Of a DNA stretch of 64,000 nucleotides, positions 52,601-61,085 are shown piece by piece. The position numbers and the translations under genes are program-made. The notes under the pieces were generated by a model. That model made no database searches. It saw only the letters and a list, made by a program, of their open reading frames with translations, and had not been told where the DNA came from. Position 1 is the first letter of the stretch. Each line of letters starts with the position of its first letter. The DNA comes from 2-12-FULL-60-19 sp041483675. Lineage in GTDB: Bacteria; Desulfobacterota; Binatia; UBA9968. The stretch spans positions 1 to 64,000 of the forward strand of contig JBGPGE010000001.1 of assembly GCA_041483675.1 (NCBI GenBank). Reading direction: 5' to 3'.

Positions 52601-53845
52601 AAGAAACGCCCGCAGCGTGTACTTGCGACTGGGCTCGCGCACGCGCTCCATCAGGCGGACGCCAAAGCCGGCGCGCGCCGCAAGCAGGCTCAACGACGCC
52701 GGGCTGAAGACGCAGCGGTGTTCGATGAAGAATTCCTCCCGCCCCGGTCCGTCTTGAGCCGCGGCCTCGCCGTCGGGCACCTCGACGTAAACCACTCCCC
52801 CCGGTTTCAGATGATGCTTGCTCTTGCCGAGCATCGCGATCGGGTCGGGCACGTGCTCCAGAACTTTGTTGAATGTGACGAGATCGTAGAGGCCGACGTC
52901 GTCGAGCTTCATGAAATCGCCCGTGATCGCCTCTATCCCCACTTCCTTCCGCGCGTGCTCCGCGGCCCGTGGGTCGGGATCGAGGGCCGCGCAGTTCCAG
53001 CCCGCCTCTTTCATTCTTTTGAGGAAGACGCACAGGCCCGAACCCACGTCGAGCACCTTGGGTCTCGCGTTGTCGCCGTATTTGAAGTCCGCCGCCTCGA
53101 ACTGCTCGAACATGAACCGCACGATCCGCTCCACACGCCGGCAGTTGTCGGAGCGTTCGGCCGGCAGCGCCATGATCAGCCGGTAGGCGTCGGTCAGGCC
53201 GCGCTCGCCGTAGGTGGCCTGAACGTAGGCGCCTTCGTAGAGGGAATTCAGCGCCGCGTCTTGAACGTTCAAGTAGTGGCCGCAGCCGCCGCAGCGCTGG
53301 ATCTCGCGGTAATACTTTCCCGACAGTTCCGGAAAAAACGTTTCGCCCGGCGGCGGGGCATCGTAGCGGAAGACGAGCGAGAAGTCGGACGAACCGCAGA
53401 GGGGACAATGCCAACCGAGTGTCAAGTGTCGAGTGTCGAGTGTCGAGTGTCGGATTTCGGATTTCGAGCCTTGAGTTTCGGATTTCGGATTTCGGATTTC
53501 GAGCTTATCGGGCAGGTGGAGCCATGAGAGAAGTTCCATTTTCTGAGTCTTGAGATAGGCGTGGAACTGCTCCTCTTTGCCGTTTTCGACGAGCAATAGA
53601 TAGCGCCGCTCGCCGCTTCGGACCAGCGCGGGCTTGAGACCAAGGCTCGGCAAGCGATGGTTGAGCGACGGAGTCGCATAGTAGCCCCACTCCTTGCGCG
53701 CCACGTCGTACTCGGTCCCCGACGGTGTTACGAAGGTGACCTGCTCGTCCGTGTCGAGCTCGACGCGCCCGCAGTCTTTCAAATAAATCTCGCCGTTGTG
53801 TCCGACACCGAACACCCGCGGCGGCTCTATAGCTGTGAAGTTCAT
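52562..53845 (-). CDS. SAM-dependent methyltransferase 2, invaded by repeats
   Basis: 427 residues. N-terminal beta-rich part (1-110) of unknown type, then an in-frame heptad-repeat insert (about 115-143, EIRNPKSET...HSTLDTRHLTL), a zinc-binding CPLCGSS...RCGGCGHYLN, and a class I SAM core (PKVLDVGSGLCVFLKRMKEAGWNCAALDPD). The zinc-plus-SAM plan resembles the C-methyltransferase at 43800. The C-terminal 13 residues come from a hairpin repeat. It should still fold, because the inserts lie between domains and at the end. The gene starts 3 bases after a heptad array that may provide its ribosome site. Confidence 0.8.
   Translation of the reverse strand: MNFTAIEPPRVFGVGHNGEIYLKDCGRVELDTDEQVTFVTPSGTEYDVARKEWGYYATPSLNHRLPSLGLKPALVRSGERRYLLLVENGKEEQFHAYLKTQKMELLSWLHLPDKLEIRNPKSETQGSKSEIRHSTLDTRHLTLGWHCPLCGSSDFSLVFRYDAPPPGETFFPELSGKYYREIQRCGGCGHYLNVQDAALNSLYEGAYVQATYGERGLTDAYRLIMALPAERSDNCRRVERIVRFMFEQFEAADFKYGDNARPKVLDVGSGLCVFLKRMKEAGWNCAALDPDPRAAEHARKEVGIEAITGDFMKLDDVGLYDLVTFNKVLEHVPDPIAMLGKSKHHLKPGGVVYVEVPDGEAAAQDGPGREEFFIEHRCVFSPASLSLLAARAGFGVRLMERVREPSRKYTLRAFLTPHPFPLPQGEG
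53417..53504. repeat. Heptanucleotide repeat inside methyltransferase 2
   Basis: Units GTGTCAA, GTGTCGA (repeated three to four times), then ATTTCGG, ATTTCGA, GTTTCGG, ATTTCGG, ATTTCGG. Two classes in one array, kept in frame with the methyltransferase. Confidence 0.88.
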
Positions 53846-53848
53846 CCC

Positions 53849-53918
53849 CTTCTGCCTTCTGCCTTCTGCCTTCTGCCTTCTGCCTTCTGCCTTCTGCCTC
53901 CTGCCTCCTGCCTCCTGC
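53849..53918. repeat. Perfect heptanucleotide array with Shine-Dalgarno-like units
   Basis: Seven CTTCTGC units followed by three CTCCTGC units, 70 bases. It fills the gap between the amidotransferase stop and the methyltransferase 2 start. On the coding (minus) strand each unit reads GCAGGAG or GCAGAAG, so AGGAGG/AGAAGG occurs every 7 bases up to the ATG at 53845. Confidence 0.9.
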
Positions 53919-55073
53919 CTACCATTGCCAATCTGGTATTAAAAAATCCTCGATCATCCACTTGCCGCCGCGTTTCACCCAGATCTCCGGGTTGCGGAAT
54001 TTCTCGATCAGCTGAAAGAACTGCTGCCGCGTGATGCCGGCAAAGGCGCAGAATTTCTCGATATCTTCGCGCGGCGTCTGATCGCCGCGCTCGCGCACAA
54101 TGCGGACCGCTTCGTCACGGCTGATCCGGCCGTTGCGGATTTCAAGCGACAAATTATCGAACAGCCGCGTGAAGCCGAACTTGTGCCACTTGAGATAGTG
54201 ATGGATCGAGATGAAGTCGTCGTCGATGTCGGCGTAATCGTAGTAGCCGGTCTTGGGCCCCTCGTCGCGCGCCTTGAAGCCGTGCTCCAGGGCGACGCGC
54301 AGGCTGTTCTCGGGATCCCACGAAAAATAATAGCCGAGAAAAACCGCGACCACGCCTTTGTCGTTCAGCTCACGCTCGTTCGGGCCGAAATAGGGCGTCA
54401 GCTCTTTTTCCGTAAGCCGAGCGGAGATCCAATCGAGCGCCGTCGTCCCGTGGGTGACGCCGTATTTTTTGAGCCATCGCTCGTCCAGCCGGAAGCCGAC
54501 GCGCTCCTCTTCCGTGCCGCCGTACTCGAAGGCGGAGTTCTCGCCCCAGACCACGAGCGGAATATCGAACTTCACGGCGAGCTTGAGCGGGATATTGAAA
54601 AGCGCCATGTGCATCGGAATGGCCGTGCTGCCGTAGCGCGCGAGCGCTTCGACCATGAATTTCTTTTCGACTTTCGGGTTGACCTGATAGTCGATGTGAT
54701 CGACGCCCAGGCTGATGAGATTGGCCAGGTTCCGCGCGCCGATCGCCGTGCGCGCCGGGCTCTTCCAGGTGACGGCCAGCGGGTTCAGACCGTAGTCAAG
54801 ACATTGGACCACCTGCCAGGTGCTATCCTTGCCGCCGCTCACCGGAATCAGGCAGTCGTAGCCGTTGCCCCTGGATTTCGCGCGCGCCGCGACCTCCCTG
54901 AAAGCCGTCTCTCGCGCCGCCCAGTCGATCTCCGGTTTGAGGTTGTGGGCGATGCAGGCGTTGCAGACGCCGCGCGCGTCGAACTCGATGTTCGGCCGGG
55001 TGGACGGCGTGATGCAGCGCACGCAGTAGCGAATCTTGGGACTCAAAACCAGGCGGAGGGCCGGCTTGCTCAT
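53919..55073 (-). CDS. N-acetyl sugar amidotransferase (WbpG / PseA family)
   Basis: 384 residues from the ATG at 55071-55073 (ATGA overlap with the AsnB stop; a longer open frame upstream is only the asnB shadow). Zinc-type Cys set RYCVRC...CNACI near the N-terminus and the PP-loop ATP pyrophosphatase motif PVSGGKDSTWQVVQ. The family converts the N-acetyl group of UDP-sugars or pseudaminic acid into an acetamidino group using ammonia. WbpG works with HisH/HisF-like ammonia donors; none is here, but a complete AsnB is translated just before it. Confidence 0.88.
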   Translation of the reverse strand: MSKPALRLVLSPKIRYCVRCITPSTRPNIEFDARGVCNACIAHNLKPEIDWAARETAFREVAARAKSRGNGYDCLIPVSGGKDSTWQVVQCLDYGLNPLAVTWKSPARTAIGARNLANLISLGVDHIDYQVNPKVEKKFMVEALARYGSTAIPMHMALFNIPLKLAVKFDIPLVVWGENSAFEYGGTEEERVGFRLDERWLKKYGVTHGTTALDWISARLTEKELTPYFGPNERELNDKGVVAVFLGYYFSWDPENSLRVALEHGFKARDEGPKTGYYDYADIDDDFISIHHYLKWHKFGFTRLFDNLSLEIRNGRISRDEAVRIVRERGDQTPREDIEKFCAFAGITRQQFFQLIEKFRNPEIWVKRGGKWMIEDFLIPDWQW

Positions 55074-56899
55074 AGAGCGAACTCCTCCAGAAACATTTTG
55101 CTCGTGAGAAAGTAGAAGAGAAACTTGCTCTCGCTGTTGGGCAGCTCGGCCTTTTTGATCAACGCTTCGATCGGCTCGCGCCGGAGATAGTCGAAGATCG
55201 GGCTCGGCTCGAGCAGCGCCTCGCGCACCTGCGGGTCGCGCACGTCGAGAAAGGAAAAGATCGGCGCGTTGAAGCCCACCTTGCGCGGGTTCGCGAGGAT
55301 GCGCTCCGGCGCGATGCCGCGCATGGCGTCTCTCAGCACCGCCTTGGCGAAGCCGTCGCGGATCAGATGGCGCGACGGGATCGAGTGGCAAAACTCGAAC
55401 AGCCGCCGGTCGAGATAGGGCGAGCGATTCTCGATCGAAAAATACATCGCGTTGAGATCGTCTTCGTGGAGGATCACCGGCACCGCTTCGTGAAAGATCT
55501 CGTTCAGCATGCGGTTGCGGAGCACGCTCTCGCTGTAGCGCTCCTCGCCGAACGGCTCGGTCCAGTCGGTCGTCAGATAGCGGCCGAAGCCGTCGGCGTT
55601 GAGGAAGATGTGGTCGCGCAGCTCGGGATTGGCGATGAAGGCGTCGGGGTCGCTGAGATAGGGATTGCGCACGATCGGTTTGATCTTGTCCATCCATGCC
55701 CGGCGCGCCGCCGGATAGAGCGTCGCGTCGCCGTGAATCTCATGGAGATAGGCCAGGTGGTGATCGAAGTAGCCGGTGAACAGCTCGTCGGCGCCGGTGC
55801 CGCTGACTGAAATGCGGTAGCCGTGTTGTGCCACACTCTCCATCAGCAGCCAGTGGGCGAAGTAGGTGATGGTATAGACCGGGGCGTCGTGGTATCGGAT
55901 CAGCTCGCGGAGCTTGGCGAGAAAGCGGTCGGTGTTTACCGGGATGGTCGTGTGGCGGATGGCGAGCTCGCCGACCGCGTACTCGACCAGCTCCTGCTCT
56001 TCGTAACGGGCATCGGAGTTGGCGATGGTGAAGCCGTGGACGTCGTAGTTGAAAACGTTTTTCGCGATGGCAATGAGCGCGTTGGAATCGACGCCGCCGC
56101 TCATGCAAAAGGCGAGCGGCACGTCGGCGCGGAGCCTCAACCCGACGGAGCGGATCAGCTGCTCGCGCGCGCCGGCGACCGCGTCGCCGTAACTCATCCT
56201 CTCGTCGGGCGCGATTCGGGGCTGCCAGTAGCGATACTGTTCCTCGCGGCCGGCGGCGTCGAGCAGCAGGACGGAGCCGGGCTTCAACTCGGAAAGGCCG
56301 TTAAAGAAGGTGTGACCATTTTTGTAAAGCGATTTGTAGCCGTTCACGAGATAGCGGAAGACCTGCTCGCGATCGACTTCCAGCCGCCGTCCCCGGAGGG
56401 CCGTGATAAATTTCACTTCCGAGCCGAAATAGAGCCCGCTCTCGTCGCGGTAGAGATAGAGCGGTTTTTCGCCGAAGCGGTCCCGGCTGAGCAGCAGCGA
56501 GCCGTCCCGCGTGTCGTAGAGCGCGAAGGCCCACATCCCTTCGCACCGGTCCAAGCCCTGCCAGCCGAATTCACCGACGGCCCGGAGCAGCACCTCCGTG
56601 TCGGACTCTGTTTCGAAGGAGTGGCCGAGAGCAGCCAGCTCCTGCTTAAGCTCCACGTAGTTGTAAAGCTCGCCGTTGTAGATCAACGCCTTGGAACCGA
56701 CGCGAAACGGCTGATGAGAACGCTCGTCGAGGTCGATGATGCTGAGCCTGGTGTGGAGCAGATAGGCGTTGCGCGTCGCGAAGCGGTGGTGAAACAGCGC
56801 CGCATGGTCCGGCCCGCGCCGCCCCATGAGGCGGAGACACTCATCCAGCCGCTCGCGACCGATCTCCTTGCTGCCGATGTATCCTGCGATGCCACACAT
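55070..56899 (-). CDS. asnB: Glutamine-hydrolysing asparagine synthase family protein
   Basis: 609 residues, complete. MCGIAGYIGSKE gives the Ntn nucleophile Cys2; SFETESDTEVLLRA and the glutaminase fold follow; the synthetase half has SGGVDSNALIAI. In sugar loci such AsnB proteins amidate a sugar carboxylate or donate ammonia. Coupled by ATGA overlap to the sugar amidotransferase. Directly upstream of its ATG lies an AT-rich heptad repeat instead of a recognisable ribosome site. Confidence 0.9.
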   Translation of the reverse strand: MCGIAGYIGSKEIGRERLDECLRLMGRRGPDHAALFHHRFATRNAYLLHTRLSIIDLDERSHQPFRVGSKALIYNGELYNYVELKQELAALGHSFETESDTEVLLRAVGEFGWQGLDRCEGMWAFALYDTRDGSLLLSRDRFGEKPLYLYRDESGLYFGSEVKFITALRGRRLEVDREQVFRYLVNGYKSLYKNGHTFFNGLSELKPGSVLLLDAAGREEQYRYWQPRIAPDERMSYGDAVAGAREQLIRSVGLRLRADVPLAFCMSGGVDSNALIAIAKNVFNYDVHGFTIANSDARYEEQELVEYAVGELAIRHTTIPVNTDRFLAKLRELIRYHDAPVYTITYFAHWLLMESVAQHGYRISVSGTGADELFTGYFDHHLAYLHEIHGDATLYPAARRAWMDKIKPIVRNPYLSDPDAFIANPELRDHIFLNADGFGRYLTTDWTEPFGEERYSESVLRNRMLNEIFHEAVPVILHEDDLNAMYFSIENRSPYLDRRLFEFCHSIPSRHLIRDGFAKAVLRDAMRGIAPERILANPRKVGFNAPIFSFLDVRDPQVREALLEPSPIFDYLRREPIEALIKKAELPNSESKFLFYFLTSKMFLEEFAL

Positions 56900-56900
56900 A

Positions 56901-56957
56901 AATTTTGGATTTTCGATTTTAGATTTTGGATTAAAACGGGCGCGATGAATCGCGCCC
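56901..56957. repeat. ATTTTGG-class heptads plus GGGCGCGAT hairpin before asnB
   Basis: ATTTTGG, ATTTTCG, ATTTTAG, ATTTTGG units at 56901-56932 abut the asnB start codon. Next to them is a perfect inverted repeat GGGCGCGAT/ATCGCGCCC (56938-56957). Confidence 0.8.
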
Positions 56958-56977
56958 CTACGCTTGGCTCTTACCTC

Positions 56978-57042
56978 TTTCTTTCTATCCTCTATCCTCC
57001 ATCCTCGATCCTCCTGCCTCTTGCCTCCTGCCTTCTGCCTCC
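56978..57042. repeat. Heptanucleotide repeat coding the C-terminus of the NeuB-type synthase
   Basis: Units CTCTATC, CTCCATC, CTCGATC, CTCCTGC, CTCTTGC, CTCCTGC, CTTCTGC. On the minus strand they are read as the last residues EGRRQEAGGSRMEDRG of the synthase and supply its stop. Confidence 0.82.
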
Positions 57043-58055
57043 ACCTGCAGGTGGCGCTCCAGCACCGCCTCGTGCCGTCGGAGCGGCACCGCCAGGCGGC
57101 GCCCCGCGAGATAACGCGCCGCCGAGGGCGGCAGCCCGTTGCCCGGTCTCACAAATTCAAAATCGTCAAGCGACAGCCGCGCCCCCGCCGGCAGGTTGCG
57201 GGCGGCCACCACGCTCCTTCGCGCCGCCGCCATCGTCTCCATCTCCGAGACGCCGGGTCGCTTTTTGCCGTCGCCCATCATCTCATCCAACGAGTGAAGC
57301 GCCTGGGCGAGCCGCTTGAGATCGGCGGGATCGGCCGACATCGCGTGGTCACGAAACGTGGCGCGGCTCTTGTCCAGCGTGAAATGCTTTTCAATGACGC
57401 GCGCGCCGAGACAGGCGGCGACGATCGCCGCCTCGATGCCCAGCGTGTGGTCCGAGTAGCCGGTGATAAAACCGAACGCCTCTTCCAGCGTCTCGATCGC
57501 CTTGAGGTTGGCCTCGGCCAGCGGCGTCGGATAGGCGCTGACGCAATGGAGCAGCGCGAGCGAGTCGAACAACAACTTCTCCGGCGGAAGATTGAGCGCG
57601 ACCGTCGCCACCGCCCGCTCGACCTCTTCGAGCGTCCCCATGCCGGTCGAGAGAATCATCGGCTTGCCCGTCTCAGCGGCGGCCGAAAGGAGCTGGACGT
57701 AATTGAGATCGCCCGAAGCGATCTTGATCGCGTCGGCCAGCCCCGCCACTTCGCCGAGGCTATGCGGATCGAACGGCGTGGCGATGAACAACATTCCTTC
57801 GGATCGGGCGAGATCGGCCATCGCCTCGAACGTCCCTTCCGGCAGCCGGAATCGCTCCAGTTGCGCGACGCGCTCCTGCTGGGCGGCGTTCACCAGCCGT
57901 TCGGCGCGGATCGCCTGGACTTTTACGGCGTCGGCGCCGGCTTCGGCGGCCGCGGCCACCATTTCCATCGCCAGCGACGGCTCCCCTTCGTGGTTGTTGC
58001 CGATCTCCGCGACGAGCAGGCGCTGTCGCTTCAAGTCGCGGCCTTCGAGAATCAT
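56985..58055 (-). CDS. NeuB-family synthase (N-acetylneuraminate / pseudaminate / legionaminate type)
   Basis: 356 residues from the ATG at 58053-58055, which overlaps the GNAT stop as ATGA. RLLVAEIGNNHEGEPSLAMEMVAAAAEAGADAVKVQ, LSTGMGTLEEVE, LLHCVSAYPTPLAEANL, GYSDHTLG and IEKHFTLDKSRATFRDH make the TIM-barrel that condenses PEP with a six-carbon amino sugar to a nine-carbon ulosonic acid. A C-terminal SAF antifreeze-like domain (RSVVAARNLPAGARLSLDDFEFVRPG) closes it. The last 15-20 residues are repeat-derived. Central enzyme of the sugar locus. Confidence 0.92.
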   Translation of the reverse strand: MILEGRDLKRQRLLVAEIGNNHEGEPSLAMEMVAAAAEAGADAVKVQAIRAERLVNAAQQERVAQLERFRLPEGTFEAMADLARSEGMLFIATPFDPHSLGEVAGLADAIKIASGDLNYVQLLSAAAETGKPMILSTGMGTLEEVERAVATVALNLPPEKLLFDSLALLHCVSAYPTPLAEANLKAIETLEEAFGFITGYSDHTLGIEAAIVAACLGARVIEKHFTLDKSRATFRDHAMSADPADLKRLAQALHSLDEMMGDGKKRPGVSEMETMAAARRSVVAARNLPAGARLSLDDFEFVRPGNGLPPSAARYLAGRRLAVPLRRHEAVLERHLQVEAEGRRQEAGGSRMEDRG

Positions 58056-58876
58056 CCCAAACACCTCGCCTTCTTCAAATGACAATGGAGCACGTAAGCG
58101 GTCTCGGCGATGCGGAACCCGAGCCCTTCGTAGAGTCTGAGGGAAAGCAGATTGGCGGCTTGCGTGCCGACACGCAGCAACAGTCCCGCGGACGCCGCCT
58201 CTTCTTGCAGATTGGAGACCAGCGCCTTGCCGACGCCCGAGCCCTGGTGCGTCCGATCCACTCCGATGAGGTCGATCGTGCGGCACGGCTCGCTGTCGAG
58301 GCTCGACGCGAGCACCGCGAGAAACCCGACCGGCGTCCCGTGGCGCAAAGCAACGAGCAGCTTCTCGCCGCGCTGCCGCGTGAGGTAGCTCTTCACCCAT
58401 TCGCGCTTGATCGCGTGAGCGAGCGCGGTTGGGATTTCAGGGTCGAGGCGAAAGCGCGAGTAGGCAAAGCAGGAGCCGGCGATGTCCAACACCGCGTCAT
58501 ATTCGGCGGGCAGAATTTCCCGCACCGTGACCGGCAACGCATCGTTCTCCCGCGCGCGCCGCGGCGATTGGTATTCGAAAGTTACGTTCACGTCCACTAC
58601 CCCGAAGCCCGACTGCGCCAACGCTTGCACAAAATCCACCCGCCGGGTCGGGACCTTGGCATAGTAAAACGCCCGAGCGCCCGCTGAGGCGCCTGTCAGC
58701 AGCCGCAGTTGATGCGCGGCAACCGCTTCTCCAAGGTCGGCGGCGGAAGGCCGGCCGCCGTCGAACGGGACCTTAAAGGCATCGTAGCCGAAGATCCTCG
58801 ACAGCCAGGCGTCGCGCTCAATCTTCACCCCGGACACGACGGGCCGCGCCGGGGATGGGGATGGTTCGAGGTTCAT
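58052..58876 (-). CDS. GNAT-family acetyltransferase of sugar locus
   Basis: 274 residues from the ATG at 58874-58876 (TGATG with the epimerase stop). Acetyl-CoA-binding motif TIDLIGVDRTHQGSGVGKALV and the following LLLRVGTQAANLLSLRLYEGLGF are typical GNAT motifs A and B. Probably acetylates the amine made by the aminotransferase, as PseH/LegH or TDP-fucosamine acetyltransferase do. The N-terminal 110 residues form a second, weaker GNAT-like half. Confidence 0.85.
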   Translation of the reverse strand: MNLEPSPSPARPVVSGVKIERDAWLSRIFGYDAFKVPFDGGRPSAADLGEAVAAHQLRLLTGASAGARAFYYAKVPTRRVDFVQALAQSGFGVVDVNVTFEYQSPRRARENDALPVTVREILPAEYDAVLDIAGSCFAYSRFRLDPEIPTALAHAIKREWVKSYLTRQRGEKLLVALRHGTPVGFLAVLASSLDSEPCRTIDLIGVDRTHQGSGVGKALVSNLQEEAASAGLLLRVGTQAANLLSLRLYEGLGFRIAETAYVLHCHLKKARCLG

Positions 58877-59919
58877 CAGGCGACTTTTTTCTCGGCCGGA
58901 GCGATCTTCCGGTCCAGCTCGCGGTACCACTCGATGTATCTGGGGAAGCCCACCTCCACCGGATTCGCCGGCTGGTAGCCGAGCAGGCGGCGCGCTTTAT
59001 CGACACACAAGGTTCCGCGCATCGGCATGAGATGGTCGCGCTCGACGTACTCCACGCGCACGGCGGGAAACGCCTGCTTGACGACTTCGAGGAGATCTTT
59101 GATCGAGCGCGACTCGCCGTAGGTCAGATTGAAGATCTGATTTTTCGCCTCCGGCCGCTGCAAGACGAGCAGAATCCCCTGCACCAGGTCGTCGATGTGG
59201 GTGAAGTCGAGTTTTTCGCCGCCGTCGCCGTCGACGCGCAGCGTGGCGCTGCTCATCGCGCTCTCGATAAAGATCTGCCCGACGCGGCGGCTCACGCAGC
59301 GCGGCCCGTAGAGCGCCGAGGGGCGGACGATCGTGTAGGGCAGGTCGAACACCTGCTGGTAGGCGATGACCAGTTTTTCGCCGCCGACCTTGAGCGCGCC
59401 GTAGATGCCGATCGGCTCCAGCGGATGCGTTTCCTCGACCTGCTCGGTGAGAAAGTTGCCGTAGGCCATGCTGGAGGAGAAAAAGACAAACTGTTCGAGC
59501 GCGACGCCGCGCGCGTAGTCGAGCGCGTTCTCCAACGTCACCAGGCTGTTGTCGAACGTGCTGTAGGGGTCCTTGTTGGAGCGCCCGGCGTGGGCGATCG
59601 CCGCGAGGTGGACGATGGCCTGCGGCTGGATCTGGCCAAGCACCCGCGATAGGCCGTGATAGTCGCGGGCGTCGAGCATGGAGATCGGCACCCTGGCTTC
59701 GCGCAAGAGCTCCAGCCGCTCGCCGATGATGCTGAGATAGAGCTCCCGCTGCGCCAGCTCCGGCATCTTGGCCGCGAACGACAGCAGGTTGTTGTGCTGC
59801 ATGCTGTCGATGATGCTCACCTCGGCATGCTGCGCGGCGAGCGCGATCGCCAGGTTGTGGCCGATGAATCCTGCGCCGCCGATCAATGCTATTTTTCGTC
59901 CTTTTAACGAAACACTCAT
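58876..59919 (-). CDS. NAD-dependent sugar epimerase/dehydratase
   Basis: 347 residues from the ATG at 59917-59919 (TAATG with the aminotransferase stop). Rossmann GGAGFIGHNLAIAL, catalytic SSSMAYGNF and YGALK (YxxxK), extended SDR family. Acts on an NDP-sugar: 4-epimerisation or 4,6-dehydration cannot be separated by eye. In the pathway it would prepare the keto sugar for the aminotransferase. Confidence 0.88.
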   Translation of the reverse strand: MSVSLKGRKIALIGGAGFIGHNLAIALAAQHAEVSIIDSMQHNNLLSFAAKMPELAQRELYLSIIGERLELLREARVPISMLDARDYHGLSRVLGQIQPQAIVHLAAIAHAGRSNKDPYSTFDNSLVTLENALDYARGVALEQFVFFSSSMAYGNFLTEQVEETHPLEPIGIYGALKVGGEKLVIAYQQVFDLPYTIVRPSALYGPRCVSRRVGQIFIESAMSSATLRVDGDGGEKLDFTHIDDLVQGILLVLQRPEAKNQIFNLTYGESRSIKDLLEVVKQAFPAVRVEYVERDHLMPMRGTLCVDKARRLLGYQPANPVEVGFPRYIEWYRELDRKIAPAEKKVA

Positions 59920-61085
59920 TATTGCATCTCCTTTGTCGCCTGTGTCGCCTGGACGAAACTTTCCGCTATGTAATCCATGTCCGCCGGCGTCAGGTGCGGC
60001 CCGACCGGCAACGCGATCGACTGGTCGCTGATCCGCGCGGCGTTGGGAAAATCCTCGGCGCGGTAGCCGTATTTGTCCCGGTAATAGGTCATGCGCGGCA
60101 CCGGCTGGGGATAGTAAACGCTCGTGCCCACGCCGCGCTGCTGAAGCCGGGCGACGATCTCGTTGCGCTGCTTGCCCAACTCGCCGAGCAGCACGGCGCT
60201 GAAGCAATAGTGGCTGTTGTCCTGCGACTCCTCGACCGCGTCCAAGACCAACACGCCTTCCTGCTTCCCGAGATGGGACTTAAGCCGATAGAAATTGTCG
60301 CGGCGGCGCTCGAGGTTTTCCTCGATGCGGGCGATCTGCTGCCGGCCGAGCGCCGCTTGCAGCTCGCTCATCCGATAGTTGAGGCCGAGCGTCGGCACGT
60401 CGTAGAGGCCCGGCACCGAGCGTTCGCCGTGCGTCCGGTCCACTCCAAAGGCGCGCAGCTTATCCACCCCTGCCGCGACGTCCTTACGGCGCGTCACCAG
60501 CATCCCGCCCTCTCCGGTGGTGATGTGCTTGACCGGGTAGAAAGAAAAACAGCCGGCGTCGCCGAACAGCCCGACGTGCTGTCGCCGATAACGCGAGCCG
60601 AGCGCGACGGCGCAGTCTTCCACGACTTTCAGGCCCCGGCGCTCAGCCAACGCCATGATCTCCGTCATGCCGCAGGGAATGCCGAGCAGGTGGACCACCG
60701 ACAGCGCCTTGGTCTTGGGCGTCAGCGCCGCTTCGATCCGCTCCGCCGTGAGATTTCCCGTCGCCGGGTCGCAATCGACGAAGATCGGCTTCGCGCCGAC
60801 CCATTCCACGGCGTGGACGGTGGCGACGTGCGTCTGGGCGGGCACGATCACTTCGTCGCCGGGGCCGACGCCGAGTTGCAGGTAGGCCAGGTGCAGCGCC
60901 GCCATGCAGGAGCTCAAGCTCACGCAATGGGCGCCGCGGCCGATAAACGCGCCGAACTCTTCCTCGAATGCTTTGCCTTCGGGGCCGTGCGTCAACACCG
61001 GCCCTTGCAGCACGGCCGTCACCGCCTTGCGCTCGTCATCGGTAATCCAGGGTTTGCCGAAAGGAATCGATCGTTGCGTAGTCAT
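59919..61085 (-). CDS. DegT/DnrJ/EryC1-family sugar aminotransferase
   Basis: 388 residues from the ATG at 61083-61085 (ATGA with the oxidoreductase stop). PLP-binding Lys in CFSFYPVKHITTGEGG, VVEDCAVALGSRY with the PLP-contacting Asp, and LGLNYRMSELQAALG. Puts an amino group on a keto-sugar nucleotide, as PseC/LegC do. Order oxidoreductase-aminotransferase-epimerase-acetyltransferase is that of a diamino-sugar pathway. Confidence 0.92.
   Translation of the reverse strand: MTTQRSIPFGKPWITDDERKAVTAVLQGPVLTHGPEGKAFEEEFGAFIGRGAHCVSLSSCMAALHLAYLQLGVGPGDEVIVPAQTHVATVHAVEWVGAKPIFVDCDPATGNLTAERIEAALTPKTKALSVVHLLGIPCGMTEIMALAERRGLKVVEDCAVALGSRYRRQHVGLFGDAGCFSFYPVKHITTGEGGMLVTRRKDVAAGVDKLRAFGVDRTHGERSVPGLYDVPTLGLNYRMSELQAALGRQQIARIEENLERRRDNFYRLKSHLGKQEGVLVLDAVEESQDNSHYCFSAVLLGELGKQRNEIVARLQQRGVGTSVYYPQPVPRMTYYRDKYGYRAEDFPNAARISDQSIALPVGPHLTPADMDYIAESFVQATQATKEMQ

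Noticed and set aside
53849..53918. CRISPR-like tandem array
   Set aside because: Units are 7 bases with no spacers; it is a simple heptanucleotide repeat.
55074..55697. N-terminal extension of the sugar amidotransferase frame
   Set aside because: It is the shifted shadow of asnB; the ATGA overlap at 55070-55073 and the family N-terminus fix the start.
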